A stretch of DNA of 64,000 nucleotides from Rhodococcus tibetensis (GCF_024438035.1 NZ_JANFQF010000021.1:42954-106953); one strand, 5' to 3'. Positions 18,886 through 28,308 are shown, counted from the first letter of the stretch. The notes: a model not told the origin generated them from the sequence alone. Made by a program: numbers and translations.

Positions 18886-21528
18886 ATGACGGCAGTGCAT
18901 TTCGGCGAGTTCGATTCGAGCGTGCAGATACCGTCCGATACCGGAGGCCGGACAGTGCGACGCACCCGGTTACACGACGCGCTCGACGCGGCGCTCACGG
19001 ACGACGTACGGCCGTTCCCCGTCGCCCTCGTCTGCGCTCCTGCGGGTTCCGGTAAGACCCAATTTCTCGCCGGTTGGGCGCGGGACATACTCGACACCGA
19101 AGGCGCACCCACGATCGCGTGGTTGACCATCGAGGAGCGCTACAACGACCTCGACCTCATTCACCGCGTCATTCTGCGCGCCCTGAGCGAGACCGGAAAC
19201 CCTGCGCTGGTACACCTCTGCGATCTGCTGGGCGGCGACACTCACGACCTCGGTGCAACACTGTCCGCTGCGCTCGTCGATCTCGGGGAGCGGGTGTGGA
19301 TGGTGATCGACGACGCCCATCTGCTCCTCGACGACGAGGTACTCACCGACCTCGAATTGTTCATGCGGTGGCAGCCGCCGCTGTTGCGCACCATCATCTC
19401 CGGGCGGTTCGAGCCGCCCCTTGCATTGCAGCGACTTCGCCTCGACGGCAAGCTCTTCACCTTGACGGCACAGGATCTCGCGTTCACGGCCGACGAGGCG
19501 GCTGAGATGCTGGTCGAGCACGGCGTGCACCTTCGACCGGATGACCTCGCCGCGCTCATGGACCGCACCGAGGGTTGGGCTGCCGGTATCCGTTTGGCTG
19601 GAATGTCTTTGGAGGGACATGCCGATCCGACCGGGTTGATCGAGGAGTTCACGGGCAATCGTCGGGCGGTCGCGGACTACCTCATCGAGGAGGTACTCGC
19701 CGGCCAGACGGACGACATGCGCGAGTTTCTCCTACGCACGTCCGTTCCCGGATCTTTCACAGTCGAACTGGCGGAGCAGCTCACCGGTTTCGCCGACGCG
19801 CACGCCAAAGTGGGCTGGCTGGAGCATCACAACTTCTTGGTCAACCGCATCACCGACAGTCCGACGCGCTACCGCTACCACCCGCTCCTGCGTAGCTACC
19901 TGCGCGCGGAGATCAGCAGGATCGGACGTGTAGAAGTCGAACACCTCGAACTGACCGCGGCCCGCTGGCACACGGAATTCGGTGACGCGCTGCTCGCACT
20001 CGAACATGCAGTCAACTCCGGTGATCACGACGAGATCGTGTCGCTGCTCTCCCGTACGTCGGTGTCGTTGATCGTCAGTGGCCACGGCGCCGCGGTCGAT
20101 CGGCTCCTGGAAAGGGCCCCCCGTTCGACGCAGGACCATCCGTCGGCGCCCCTGATCCGTGCTGCCGCAGCCCTCGCTGCCGGCAATGTTCCCGTCGCGG
20201 CGTCGACTCTGGACCGTCTGGATCGGGAGGTGTCCGTCGTGCTCACGGACGGCACCGAGTATCGCCACCATCTCTTGCTGCGCGAATCACTACGTGTGCA
20301 GACCGCACTCCAGAGCGGCGGTGTCGGCGAGGCTTTGACACGGCTCCGCGAAGTGGGAGTCGAGTCCACCGGTGATTCCGCATACGACGCCTTCGTGCTA
20401 CTCCAAGAAGGGCGGGCCCTGCTCTTCCTCGGACGGAACACAGAATCGGAGCAAATTCTCCTGAAGGCACTGGCTCATGCCCGCCTCGCGGGCCCCGCAC
20501 TCACCGTCATGTACTGCCTCGGGAGCCTCGCTGCTGTGTCCATGTCGCGCGGTGAAGTATTGCGGGCCTCCACGTTGGCCGACGAGGCGCTCACCCTCGG
20601 CAGAGCCCAGGACGTCAAGGGTGATCCGACGTTCCACCTCATCGAACTGATCGACGCCTGGTGCCGCTACGTCCGCCTCGACGAGGATGCCGCCAGGACT
20701 GCAATCGAAGCCGCCGACGCGCTACGCTGTGCCGACGCCCGGACCGCCGGACTGGTCGACGGCGCAGCGGCACTGTTCGGCCTCGGCACGTCCGGACAGC
20801 GACACGCCTCGGTAGCCGTCTTGCACACGCACAGCCCGGTGTCGTCGTCCCGGCCGATGCCGCCCGGGATCCGCGCTGCATTGCTGCCTGCCATTCAGTA
20901 CGCATACCTGGCTTCGGGTGAGTCCGGTTGGGCACACGAATTGGTCACCGAAACACAGTCGCTCCTCGGGGCGACGGGAGACACGGCGGTCATCGAAGCG
21001 ATCGTGCATCTGCACGCCCACCGACTCGACCTGGCCCGCAAGACGTTGCAGCCCGTCCTGAACGGCGACCTCGAATGCACCGCGGGTACCAATCTGATCG
21101 CGGCGTGGCTCGTGGACGCGACCACTTCGCTCGCCCGAAAACACGACTCTCGCGCTCACAGCGCGCTTACCGAGGCGTTGCACCTGGCCGAGCCAGAATC
21201 GGTGCTGCGCCCGTTTCACGATTGTGGGCCACAGGTTCGCGACCTTCTCGTGCGGAGTACCGGCCGTTTCGGTGTGCTCGACACGTTCGCCGAGGAGCTG
21301 CGCGCCTCGTTTCCCCGCTTGTCGAACACCACCTCGGATGCCCTGACGCCGCGTGAACTGGAACTGCTCGTGGAACTTCCCTCGTGGCGGACCGCCGAGC
21401 AGATAGCCGAAGATCTGTGTGTCTCCGTGAACACCGTGAAAACCCATCTTCGCGGTATCTACCGAAAACTCGGCGTCACCTCCCGGCGCGACGCAATCGG
21501 TGCGGCGCAGAAGCGCGGTCTGCTCTGA
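18886..21528 (+). CDS. Large LuxR/MalT-type ATP-binding regulator (LAL)
   Basis: 880-residue LAL transcription factor. The N-terminal NTPase has Walker A VCAPAGSGKTQFLAGWA (~residues 50-66), then a Walker-B-like VWMVIDDAHLLL; the long middle is helical TPR-like; the last ~65 residues form a LuxR HTH (LTPRELELLVELPSWRTAEQIAEDLCVSVNTVKTHLRGIYRKLGV). Such regulators bind ATP and an inducer and activate nearby catabolic genes. Here the alkylsulfatase operon lies 192 bp upstream on the same strand. The ATG at 18886 has GGGGG 6 nt upstream; a TTG at 18832 would extend it by 18 residues. The inducer is unknown. Confidence 0.88.
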   Translation: MTAVHFGEFDSSVQIPSDTGGRTVRRTRLHDALDAALTDDVRPFPVALVCAPAGSGKTQFLAGWARDILDTEGAPTIAWLTIEERYNDLDLIHRVILRALSETGNPALVHLCDLLGGDTHDLGATLSAALVDLGERVWMVIDDAHLLLDDEVLTDLELFMRWQPPLLRTIISGRFEPPLALQRLRLDGKLFTLTAQDLAFTADEAAEMLVEHGVHLRPDDLAALMDRTEGWAAGIRLAGMSLEGHADPTGLIEEFTGNRRAVADYLIEEVLAGQTDDMREFLLRTSVPGSFTVELAEQLTGFADAHAKVGWLEHHNFLVNRITDSPTRYRYHPLLRSYLRAEISRIGRVEVEHLELTAARWHTEFGDALLALEHAVNSGDHDEIVSLLSRTSVSLIVSGHGAAVDRLLERAPRSTQDHPSAPLIRAAAALAAGNVPVAASTLDRLDREVSVVLTDGTEYRHHLLLRESLRVQTALQSGGVGEALTRLREVGVESTGDSAYDAFVLLQEGRALLFLGRNTESEQILLKALAHARLAGPALTVMYCLGSLAAVSMSRGEVLRASTLADEALTLGRAQDVKGDPTFHLIELIDAWCRYVRLDEDAARTAIEAADALRCADARTAGLVDGAAALFGLGTSGQRHASVAVLHTHSPVSSSRPMPPGIRAALLPAIQYAYLASGESGWAHELVTETQSLLGATGDTAVIEAIVHLHAHRLDLARKTLQPVLNGDLECTAGTNLIAAWLVDATTSLARKHDSRAHSALTEALHLAEPESVLRPFHDCGPQVRDLLVRSTGRFGVLDTFAEELRASFPRLSNTTSDALTPRELELLVELPSWRTAEQIAEDLCVSVNTVKTHLRGIYRKLGVTSRRDAIGAAQKRGLL

Positions 21529-21623
21529 GCCGATTCACCACTTGCGGGTGAGGCGAACCGCAGTCCCAGGGGTCACTCTGAAAAGCAACGGCCTGACCGC
21601 TGTCGAACGACTGCACATCCCGA

Positions 21624-21872
21624 ATGAAGGAGCCCGCCGTGGTGCGTCCGGAATCGAGCTGGCCCGACAACGTCAGGTACGCCTTCCTGCTCGGTGGCAG
21701 GCTTTCGGAACGAGTTCTGGCAGCTTTTCCCGAATTGGACGTGTCCGCGGTGACCACAAGCGACACCACGCTGTACGGGCGTGTCGACAGCCCGACGGAT
21801 CTGCGCGGGCTGCTCGCCCGGTTCGACGCCCTGGGGCTGACGGTGATCGAGATGCGGCGACTCCCGGACTAG
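21624..21872 (+). CDS. Conserved small protein of unknown function
   Basis: 82-residue soluble protein, MKEPAVVRPESSW followed by PDNVRYAFLLGGRLSERVLAAFPELDVSAV and a C-terminal LLARFDALGLTVIEMRRLPD. The alternating beta/alpha pattern suggests a small alpha-beta fold; no cysteine, signal peptide or membrane span is present. I do not recognise a named family with certainty, though the composition and codon use are fully native, so the gene is probably real. It lies 95 bp after the LAL regulator on the same strand and ends 3 nt before the convergent whiB stop. Confidence 0.65.
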   Translation: MKEPAVVRPESSWPDNVRYAFLLGGRLSERVLAAFPELDVSAVTTSDTTLYGRVDSPTDLRGLLARFDALGLTVIEMRRLPD

Positions 21873-21875
21873 CTT

Positions 21876-22211
21876 TCAGGCGCGCCGGGCGACGTCGAGC
21901 GCGAAAGACGCGGAGACAGCGTCGGCGACGCGGCCCTGGTGGTGGGCGAGAAGTTCTTCGCGCTCGTGCGCCGCGAGGCCACCCCAGATTCCGTACGGCT
22001 CCGCGACGCTGAGCGCGTGCTCGCGGCACTCGAGCAGCACGGGACAACCACGGCAGATCTGTTTCGCGCGAAAATCACGCAACTCACGTGCCCGGCCGCG
22101 TTCTCGGTCGGGGTGGAAGAAGTGTGAAGATTCGTAGCCGCGGCAGGCGGCGTCTCGTTGCCAGTCCCAGACCTCGGCGACCGGGATGGGAAGACTCAGC
22201 TTATTGGGCAC
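21876..22211 (-). CDS. WhiB-family iron-sulfur regulator (WhiB3-like)
   Basis: 111-residue WhiB protein. The four cluster cysteines are in DAACRG, QICRGCPV and LLEC; they are followed by the turn motif YGIWGGLAAHERE. The spacing and the segment SSHFFHPDRERGRARELRDFRAKQIC resemble WhiB3 of mycobacteria more than other WhiB types. WhiB proteins hold a 4Fe-4S cluster, bind the primary sigma factor and respond to redox signals. The only suitable start is the GTG at 22211, inside the end of the ROK kinase gene (16-nt overlap), so the two are probably co-transcribed. Confidence 0.92.
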   Translation of the reverse strand: MPNKLSLPIPVAEVWDWQRDAACRGYESSHFFHPDRERGRARELRDFRAKQICRGCPVLLECREHALSVAEPYGIWGGLAAHEREELLAHHQGRVADAVSASFALDVARRA

Positions 22212-23200
22212 TGCACGCCTCCAGATGCTCGTGATCCGTCATGTGCAAGCCCGAGAACATGCTCCCGGGCCAGGTCTGCTGCGCCGACGATGCCGACGTT
22301 CGCGCCGAGTTCGGCCAGCCGAACCTCGGCGACCGGACGATGCGAGCGTCCGGTCAGGCGGTTTTCGAAGGCGGCCGCAGCCGGTGCGCGGAGCAGTTCA
22401 CCCGCCTCGCAGACACCCCCGCCGATGATGAGGACGTCAGGGTCGAAGAAGGCCGCGATGTCGGCCATGCCGTGTCCCAGCCAGGAGCCGATCACCTGGA
22501 AGCACTCGAGCGCCGCCGCATCGCCTTGGCGCGCTGCAGCGGTCACGTGATGTCCGGTGATGTCATTGGCGTACCCACCGGCTCGGGCCAGAAGATCGGC
22601 CGCATAGCCGGGTGAGACACTCGCAAGGTCCTGAGCTTCCCGAACGAGCGCCCGTCCGCTGGCGTAACGCTCCCAGCATCCGTGATTCCCGCAACCACAT
22701 CGGCGTCCGTGCGGTTCGACATTGAGGTGACCGAATTCCGCAGCTACCCCGAAACGTCCGCGATGCAGGACACCGTCCACGACGATGCCGCCGCCGATCC
22801 CCGTTCCGACGGTGAGAGCGACGACAGTGTGTCCGCCGCGTCCTGCTCCGAACCGCGTTTCACCCCAGGCCGCGGCATTGCCGTCGTTCTCGACGACCGT
22901 CGGCAGACCGCAGGCGCCTTCCACCACCACACCCAGAGGCTCGTTGCGCCAGGCCAGGTTCGGTGCAAACAGCACGGTACCGCGATCGGAAGCCACGAAT
23001 CCGGCGGCGCCGATGCCCACCGCTTCCACGGGATGCGTCCGAGCCAGTTCGCCGACGAGTTCGGCGATCACAGCCTCGACTCCGCGGGCGTCGTAGGCAG
23101 GCGTGGTCCGGCGCACCATCCGGTGGATCACGCCGTCGCTGTCGACAACTCCGGCCGCGATTTTCGTGCCACCCACATCGATGCCGATCGTCAGGGCCAT
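22196..23200 (-). CDS. ROK-family sugar kinase (glucokinase-like)
   Basis: 334-residue ROK kinase. ATP-binding DxGxT motif IGIDVGGTKIAAGVV at the N-terminus, VENDGNAAAWGE (active-site Asp), VGTGIGGGIVVDG, EFGHLNVEPHGRRCGCGNHGCWERYASG with the ROK zinc cysteines, and LIIGGGV near the end. It most likely phosphorylates glucose or an N-acyl hexosamine using ATP; polyphosphate use cannot be judged. The absence of an N-terminal HTH separates it from ROK repressors. It starts at ATG 23200 and overlaps the downstream whiB start by 16 nt. The gene is divergent from ltrA. Confidence 0.9.
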   Translation of the reverse strand: MALTIGIDVGGTKIAAGVVDSDGVIHRMVRRTTPAYDARGVEAVIAELVGELARTHPVEAVGIGAAGFVASDRGTVLFAPNLAWRNEPLGVVVEGACGLPTVVENDGNAAAWGETRFGAGRGGHTVVALTVGTGIGGGIVVDGVLHRGRFGVAAEFGHLNVEPHGRRCGCGNHGCWERYASGRALVREAQDLASVSPGYAADLLARAGGYANDITGHHVTAAARQGDAAALECFQVIGSWLGHGMADIAAFFDPDVLIIGGGVCEAGELLRAPAAAAFENRLTGRSHRPVAEVRLAELGANVGIVGAADLAREHVLGLAHDGSRASGGVQCPIS

Positions 23201-23355
23201 GGTTCGTGTCCTCCATACGAGTGAGCGGTGTCACGCTGACAGTAGAGGAACTTACGACCAACATCAATACATACTTCAGTCTTTTTGCGAACAAAGACCG
23301 AGTTGTTGGGAGTCGGCGCTTTCGCGGCTTCCGCTCAGGTGGCACCATTCTTCGG

Positions 23356-24561
23356 GTGACCTTCGCCCATCGTTTGCGTCCGCGCCTCGTCCAGGAGCGC
23401 GAGTCGGTTTCGACGCTCGAACTGTTCTTCGACCTCGTGTTCGTGTTCGCGATCACCCGCGTCACCGACTTCATGGCCGACGACCCCACCGGGGTCAATC
23501 TGCTGCGTGGCGCGCTGGTGATCGCCGTGCTGTGGTGGAGTTGGGTGGGGTACGCGTGGATCTGCAACCTCGTGCGCGCCGACGAGGGAGTCGTGCGGGT
23601 GGTGATGTTCGGTGCAATGGGTGGCGTCTTCATCACCGCGTTGACCATCCCCGAGGCATTCGACGATCTCCCCGGCGGACTGGACGGTCCCGTCGTCTTC
23701 GCCCTCGGCTACTTCGTGGTGCGGGCCCTGCATCTGCTGATGTTCTGGGTGATCAGCCGCGACGATTCCCAACTCCGCGGACAGGTTCTCCGGTTCACGC
23801 CCAGCATGTTGATCGGCACGACATTCCTGCTCATCGCCTCGCAGCTCACCGGAACCGCGCAAACAGTGATGTGGTTCCTGGCCCTCGCCGGTGATTACGT
23901 CGGCACCCTCATCGGGGGAACCGGGTGGCGGCTGCGATCGATCGCCCATTTCGCGGAGCGGCACGGGCTCATCATCATCGTCGCGCTGGGCGAATCGATC
24001 GTGTCCATCGGCATCGGCGTCGCGACCCTGCCGATCTCCTGGGCCATCATCGTGGCGTCACTCCTCGGCCTCGCGGTGTCGGGGCTGCTGTGGTGGTCGT
24101 ATTTCGACGTGACATCACTGGCCGTGGAGCACGCGTTCGAACAAGCAACGGGTGCCCGTCAAATTCGGATCGCCCGCAACTGCTACAGCTTCCTGCACCT
24201 TCCGATGGTGATAGGTGTCGTCATGCTGTCGCTGGGACTGAAGAAGATCCTGTCGTATGTCGGCGACGGTAACCATCACCGGCTCACCGACGCGCTGTAC
24301 GGCTGGCCGCTGATCGCGCTGTTCGGCGGCGCTGCGCTCTACCTGCTCGCGCTGGTGTGGTTCAAGGCCTACGCCGCCGGATCCGTGACGGTGCCCCGCG
24401 TGGTGGCGGCCCTCGTCCTGCTCGCACTGATCCCGCTCGTCTGGCACGTCCCGGCCCTCGCGACGCTGGGAATTCTCACCACAGTCCTGCTCGCGCTGAT
24501 CGGCTTCGAAATGATCCGCTACGACCAGCCCCGCGATCAAATCCGTCACGCCCACCCGTGA
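23356..24561 (+). CDS. LtrA-family membrane protein (low temperature requirement A)
   Basis: 401-residue LtrA protein with about ten transmembrane spans. The family signature STLELFFDLVFVFAITRVTDFM opens the protein and HFAERHGLIIIVALGESIVSIGIG lies mid-protein. LtrA was first linked to cold growth in Listeria, but its biochemical role remains unknown. The start is the GTG at 23356 (VTFAHRLRP), giving the short basic N-terminus usual for the family; longer upstream frames add a non-conserved tail. The 155 bp to the divergent ROK kinase gene must hold promoters for both directions. Confidence 0.85.
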   Translation: MTFAHRLRPRLVQERESVSTLELFFDLVFVFAITRVTDFMADDPTGVNLLRGALVIAVLWWSWVGYAWICNLVRADEGVVRVVMFGAMGGVFITALTIPEAFDDLPGGLDGPVVFALGYFVVRALHLLMFWVISRDDSQLRGQVLRFTPSMLIGTTFLLIASQLTGTAQTVMWFLALAGDYVGTLIGGTGWRLRSIAHFAERHGLIIIVALGESIVSIGIGVATLPISWAIIVASLLGLAVSGLLWWSYFDVTSLAVEHAFEQATGARQIRIARNCYSFLHLPMVIGVVMLSLGLKKILSYVGDGNHHRLTDALYGWPLIALFGGAALYLLALVWFKAYAAGSVTVPRVVAALVLLALIPLVWHVPALATLGILTTVLLALIGFEMIRYDQPRDQIRHAHP

Positions 24562-24583
24562 GCACTTTCTCGACGGCGGGCGG

Positions 24584-25735
24584 TTAACGAGTACGCACGG
24601 GTGGGGACGGGAGGATCTCCCGGAGGAACGGCTCGATCCGGTTCTCGATGGCCGCGTTGTACGCCGCCGGTTGCTGGATGGGATTTGCGTGTCCGATCCC
24701 GTCGAGCTTGGCGACGAGCAGCGTGCCGTCCACACCGCCGGACTGTTCGACGAGTATGCGTTGGGTGTAGTCGACATCGACCACCGGGTCGAAGCGTCCG
24801 TCCCGTGGCCGCACGAAAACCACTGCAGGCAGGGGCTTCCCGTCCCGCTCCGTGGCGAGCGATTTCAGATTGTCGATGGCACCCGAGGCGACGATCACCT
24901 TGAACTGGGACTCGATCAACCCGTTACTGGCGGCATCCTCCGAGAGCACCTTGTCGCGGAGGACCTCGCCGAAAACGCGGCCGAGTGCGGACAGGTCGAC
25001 ACGGGGGAACCACGAGTCTCTGCTGTCCAGAAAGCGATCCTTGCGGGCCGCAGTTTCGACAACCACGCGAAGGCTCCTACTTTCCCTGGCGCCCGGTAAC
25101 CAGCCGACCCACCGCAGCATGTCTTCCCCGGCGTCACGCATATCTCCCCGCACCGCGTGCAGATCGACAGGAGTGCAGTCGAGTACGACCCCTGCCAGCA
25201 GGGTGCCGGTGTCCTCGTAGATGTGCTGAGCCACCTCCAGCGCAACCACCCCACCCATGCTGTGCCCCGACAGGATGAGGTTGTCGGTTCCGGTGGCGGC
25301 GGCGTGGTCGACGATCAGGTCGCTGATCACCTTGGTGTCGATACCGCTGTTGTCGTATTCCACTGCCCACACCTGCCCCAGCCCGGTATAGGCACTGAGC
25401 GAGCGTGCCGTGGCTGTGGCGTCGACGTTGCCCAGCCCGACCAGATCGACCACGGCTGTGCGCCGATCGGCTGGGTTCTTTGCGTCGTAGACGGCGTGGA
25501 CGGCGGGCTGGGTCAGGGCCAGCCGCTCCCTTTCGGGTTGGACGTCCTCGATCCAATACTGCCCACCCACGATGAGCACGGGCACCATCGACAATCCGAG
25601 CCACATCAGCGCCCGGCGAGTGCGACCGAACCGGCGCCACGCGTGTCCGGGCCGGGATCGGCGCAATTGCATTTTCCGTCGGGCATCACTCCAGTCGCCG
25701 ACGGTGGACGGGGGACGAGGGACGTACTGTTGCAT
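24584..25735 (-). CDS. Membrane-anchored alpha/beta hydrolase
   Basis: 383 residues from the ATG at 25735 (a GTG at 25804 is an alternative giving 406 residues and overlapping the PAP2 gene by 32 nt). A basic N-terminal tail, then one membrane span (LMWLGLSMVPVLIVGGQYWI), then an exported alpha/beta-hydrolase domain with nucleophile elbow SGHSMGGVVALE, a candidate acid in the FDPVVDVDYTQRIL region and a His in LDGIGHANPIQQPAAYNAAI. It is probably an esterase or lipase acting at the outer face. It lies directly downstream of the PAP2 gene on the same strand, suggesting a shared lipid-related role. Confidence 0.75.
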   Translation of the reverse strand: MQQYVPRPPSTVGDWSDARRKMQLRRSRPGHAWRRFGRTRRALMWLGLSMVPVLIVGGQYWIEDVQPERERLALTQPAVHAVYDAKNPADRRTAVVDLVGLGNVDATATARSLSAYTGLGQVWAVEYDNSGIDTKVISDLIVDHAAATGTDNLILSGHSMGGVVALEVAQHIYEDTGTLLAGVVLDCTPVDLHAVRGDMRDAGEDMLRWVGWLPGARESRSLRVVVETAARKDRFLDSRDSWFPRVDLSALGRVFGEVLRDKVLSEDAASNGLIESQFKVIVASGAIDNLKSLATERDGKPLPAVVFVRPRDGRFDPVVDVDYTQRILVEQSGGVDGTLLVAKLDGIGHANPIQQPAAYNAAIENRIEPFLREILPSPPVRTR

Positions 25736-25772
25736 CTCTTCCGACGGTACGCGCGCCAGTCTCCGAAGGTGT

Positions 25773-26768
25773 TCACGCAGCAACGGAGACGTCGGTGCGA
25801 TCACCTGCCCCGCTCCTGCCCTCACGCCCCTCCCAGGCCCTGCACAGCAGAATGGCCAGTCCGACGCAGACCCAGCCGGCGAGCACATCCACTACATAGT
25901 GCTCCCCGCCGTAGACGAGCGCGAATGCCATCGCCAGTGGGTACAGCACCAGTGGAATGCGCAGCCACCACTTGGTGGCGAGCGGCCACAACGCAACGGA
26001 AACGAGGAAGGCGAAGCCGGCGTGCAGCGAGGGCATTGCGGCCACCGGATTGCCTTGCGCCTCCAGCCACCGCGTACTGACGTCGAGCGGAACGATGCCG
26101 AATCCGAAACCGGCAACACGGCCCACAGGGTCGTCGATCGCGCCCGCCTCGGCGGCGAACCACGGCGGTGCGGACGGCAGCAGAATGTAGGTCGCCAATC
26201 CGAGGTAGGAGAGCACCAGCACCCGCCTCATGTATGTGCCCCAGATCGGCCTGGAGTACGCGTAGAAGATCGCCGCCACCAGCCACGGCACCAGAAAATG
26301 ACTGGTGTAGACGATCCCGGTGAGAACTGTCCACCACGGTGGCACGCCATGCGCCCCCAGCAGATGGTCCTGCAGCCAGACCGTCGGGATCGTGCCGCCG
26401 AAGAGCCAACTCTCCGCGGTGACCAGTTCCGTGACACGGACGGGCATTCCGAGTTCGTCGGCGACCCCGCGGCTGAGGTCGTATACCACCAGCGCCGCGA
26501 TGAGAGGCAGCCAATCGGTCAGTACCTTCAGGTGCTCACGCCAGGTGCGGTCGATGGTGAATGCGATCAGGCCTGCGATGATCCAGGCTGCCTGATAGAG
26601 ACGATCGGTCGGCAGGCCGACGAAGTAGACGACCAGCACCAGCGCCGACAGGTACGAGAACCACACCACCTGCCGCAGGCGAATCCTGCGCCGCGACGGG
26701 TCCTCGGCCTCGGCCTCCGTCGGTGCCGCCCGGAAGAACTGCTCCTTCAGCCAGTCGTTCACGTGCAC
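25773..26768 (-). CDS. PAP2-superfamily membrane phosphatase/transferase
   Basis: 331-residue polytopic protein with PAP2 motifs at the end: AAMPSLHAGFAFLVSVAL (motif 2 with catalytic His) and YGGEHYVVDVLAGW (motif 3, His/Asp pair). This arrangement is that of the PAP2_3 group related to inositol-phosphoceramide synthases and other lipid head-group transferases. Other hydrophobic stretches such as WLVAAIFYAYSRP and VLSYLGLATYILLP give about six to seven spans. The GTG at 26768 is the first usable start. It lies 37 nt upstream of the hydrolase gene, so the two form a small membrane-lipid operon. The substrate is unknown. Confidence 0.82.
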   Translation of the reverse strand: MHVNDWLKEQFFRAAPTEAEAEDPSRRRIRLRQVVWFSYLSALVLVVYFVGLPTDRLYQAAWIIAGLIAFTIDRTWREHLKVLTDWLPLIAALVVYDLSRGVADELGMPVRVTELVTAESWLFGGTIPTVWLQDHLLGAHGVPPWWTVLTGIVYTSHFLVPWLVAAIFYAYSRPIWGTYMRRVLVLSYLGLATYILLPSAPPWFAAEAGAIDDPVGRVAGFGFGIVPLDVSTRWLEAQGNPVAAMPSLHAGFAFLVSVALWPLATKWWLRIPLVLYPLAMAFALVYGGEHYVVDVLAGWVCVGLAILLCRAWEGREGRSGAGDRTDVSVAA

Positions 26769-26825
26769 CCCACCTTCGAGCCCGGTTCATCGATGCTACG
26801 CACCTGTCATCGCCACCGGGCTCGG

Positions 26826-27617
26826 TCAGGAGGGATCTGCCTCTTGCGTGTCGAACGATCCGTGCCGCCCGGCGCCGGCGGCGAACCGCGACGCTCCCTC
26901 GACCGTTCCGTTCGCCAACGAGGTTGCGCCATGGCGCAGTTCCGCCAGCAGCGCGAGTTCCTCGGGGAGACCGTGCTGTTCGAGGACGGAAAGACGGTCT
27001 TGTCGCATGCACACCTGAGGGAAGGCTGCGATGTCGGCGGCGAGCTGCTGCGCCGCCGACACGGCGTCGCCGGCCGGTACCCTCCGGTTGATCAACCCGA
27101 TGCGGAGTGCCTCGTCGGCGTCGACGGCGCGGCCGGTGAGGATCAGATCCATTGCCCGGCTTTCACCGATGAGCCGTGGGAGGCGGACCGTCCCGCCGTC
27201 GATCAGGGGCACACCCCAGCGCCGGCAGTACACACCGAAAATTGCGTTCTCGTCGGCTACCCGCAGGTCCGCCCACAGCGCCAATTCGAGTCCGCCGGCC
27301 ACGGCATGACCCTCGACCGCGGCGACGACCGGCTTGGACAGCCTCATCCGGGTCACCCCCATCGGGGCATCACCGTCCGGGGCTACGCGATTGCCCCGTC
27401 CTGCACTGATCGCCTTCAGGTCCGCGCCCGCGCAGAACGTTCCACCCTCGCCGTGCAATACGGCGACCGACGCGTCTTCGTCTCGGTCGAATGCGCGGAA
27501 GGCCTCGGCGAGTGCCTCGGCAGTGGGACGGTCGACCGCGTTGCGCACCTCCGGCCGGTTGAGGCTGATCGTCGTGACCGGGCCGTCCCGTCGGACGAGT
27601 ACCACGTCGGAAGTCAT
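26826..27617 (-). CDS. Enoyl-CoA hydratase/isomerase family protein
   Basis: 263-residue crotonase. Oxyanion-hole segments VLHGEGGTFCAGADLKAISAG and VEGHAVAGGLELALWADLRVAD are present, followed by GVPLIDGGTVRLPRLIGESRAMDLILTGRAVDADEALRIGLINRRV. The Glu positions of true hydratases are partly replaced (GVPLIDGG), so hydratase activity is uncertain and an isomerase or thioesterase role is possible. The ATG at 27617 faces the TetR gene across a 79-bp control region, suggesting it belongs to the same regulated CoA-ester pathway as the dehydrogenase and second crotonase on the other strand. Confidence 0.87.
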   Translation of the reverse strand: MTSDVVLVRRDGPVTTISLNRPEVRNAVDRPTAEALAEAFRAFDRDEDASVAVLHGEGGTFCAGADLKAISAGRGNRVAPDGDAPMGVTRMRLSKPVVAAVEGHAVAGGLELALWADLRVADENAIFGVYCRRWGVPLIDGGTVRLPRLIGESRAMDLILTGRAVDADEALRIGLINRRVPAGDAVSAAQQLAADIAAFPQVCMRQDRLSVLEQHGLPEELALLAELRHGATSLANGTVEGASRFAAGAGRHGSFDTQEADPS

Positions 27618-27659
27618 CGAGTGCGCCTTTCCTCGCTGGTCCGGCCGACGTTAGCACCC

Positions 27660-27690
27660 TTGACTGAAGAACGGAACGGGTGTTCACTTC
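27660..27690. promoter_or_regulatory. Divergent control region with GAAC-N4-GTTC operator
   Basis: Between the crotonase and tetR starts, TTGACT (27660-27665) precedes GAAC-GGGT-GTTC (27674-27685), an inverted repeat of the kind bound by TetR regulators of acyl-CoA genes. It overlaps the expected -10 area of tetR, whose ATG is at 27697. Symmetry is seen; the regulator is inferred from position. Confidence 0.45.
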
Positions 27691-27696
27691 TTTGGT

Positions 27697-28308
27697 ATGG
27701 CCTATCGGCGCACTCCTGCCGTCCAGGAACGACTGGACGCTCTCCGCATCACCCTGATCGACTCCGCACTCGGGTTGATCGCCCGGCACGGCTACTCCGG
27801 GTGCTCGATCTCGGCCGTCGCCGCCGAGGCCGGAGTGGGCACCGGCACCGTGTACCGACACTTCGCGAACAAGGGCGAATTGTTCGCGGAAGTCTTCCGG
27901 ATCGTGTGCAGCCGCGAAGTGAGTGCTGCGGTCGAGTCCGGAAACTCGGCGCACAGCACCGAGGGACGCTACGTCGCGGCCGTGTCGGCGTCCGTGCGCA
28001 CTTTCGCCGAACGCGCCCTGCGCGCACCGACACTTGCCTACGCGCTGTTGGCCGAACCCGTCGACCTCCAGGTCGACACGGAGCGACTGCTGTTTCGTGA
28101 ATCGTTCCGCGACGCGCTGGCCGTTGCCATCGCCGCCGCCGTCGACGCCGGGGAGATCCCGGATCAGGACGCGTCGGTGACAGCGGCCTGCATCGTCGGG
28201 GCCATCGGCGAGGCGTTGATCCTGCCCCTGGCCCGCGGAGCCGCCGACTCCGCGATCATCCCGGCCCTGCTCACCTTCACACTTCGATCTCTCGGGAGCC
28301 CGACATGA
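27697..28308 (+). CDS. TetR-family regulator of acyl-CoA genes
   Basis: 203-residue TetR protein. The HTH is at residues ~20-65 (DSALGLIARHGYSGCSISAVAAEAGVGTGTVYRHFANKGELFAEVF), followed by an alpha-helical ligand domain ending in AIIPALLTFTLRSL. It is the first gene of a plus-strand operon; its TGA overlaps the ATG of the acyl-CoA dehydrogenase (28305-28308). The divergent crotonase and the two downstream genes are its likely targets, and an acyl-CoA thioester is the likely ligand by analogy with FadR/KstR-type regulators. The ATG at 27697 is unambiguous. Confidence 0.9.
   Translation: MAYRRTPAVQERLDALRITLIDSALGLIARHGYSGCSISAVAAEAGVGTGTVYRHFANKGELFAEVFRIVCSREVSAAVESGNSAHSTEGRYVAAVSASVRTFAERALRAPTLAYALLAEPVDLQVDTERLLFRESFRDALAVAIAAAVDAGEIPDQDASVTAACIVGAIGEALILPLARGAADSAIIPALLTFTLRSLGSPT

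Noticed and set aside
22963..23355. A longer N-terminus for LtrA reaching into the ROK kinase gene
   Set aside because: The upstream part is antisense to the kinase and lacks the LtrA pattern; GTG at 23356 fits the family start.
25572..28100. An 840-codon plus-strand frame across the hydrolase, PAP2 and crotonase genes
   Set aside because: It spans several real genes on the other strand and has no recognisable domain.
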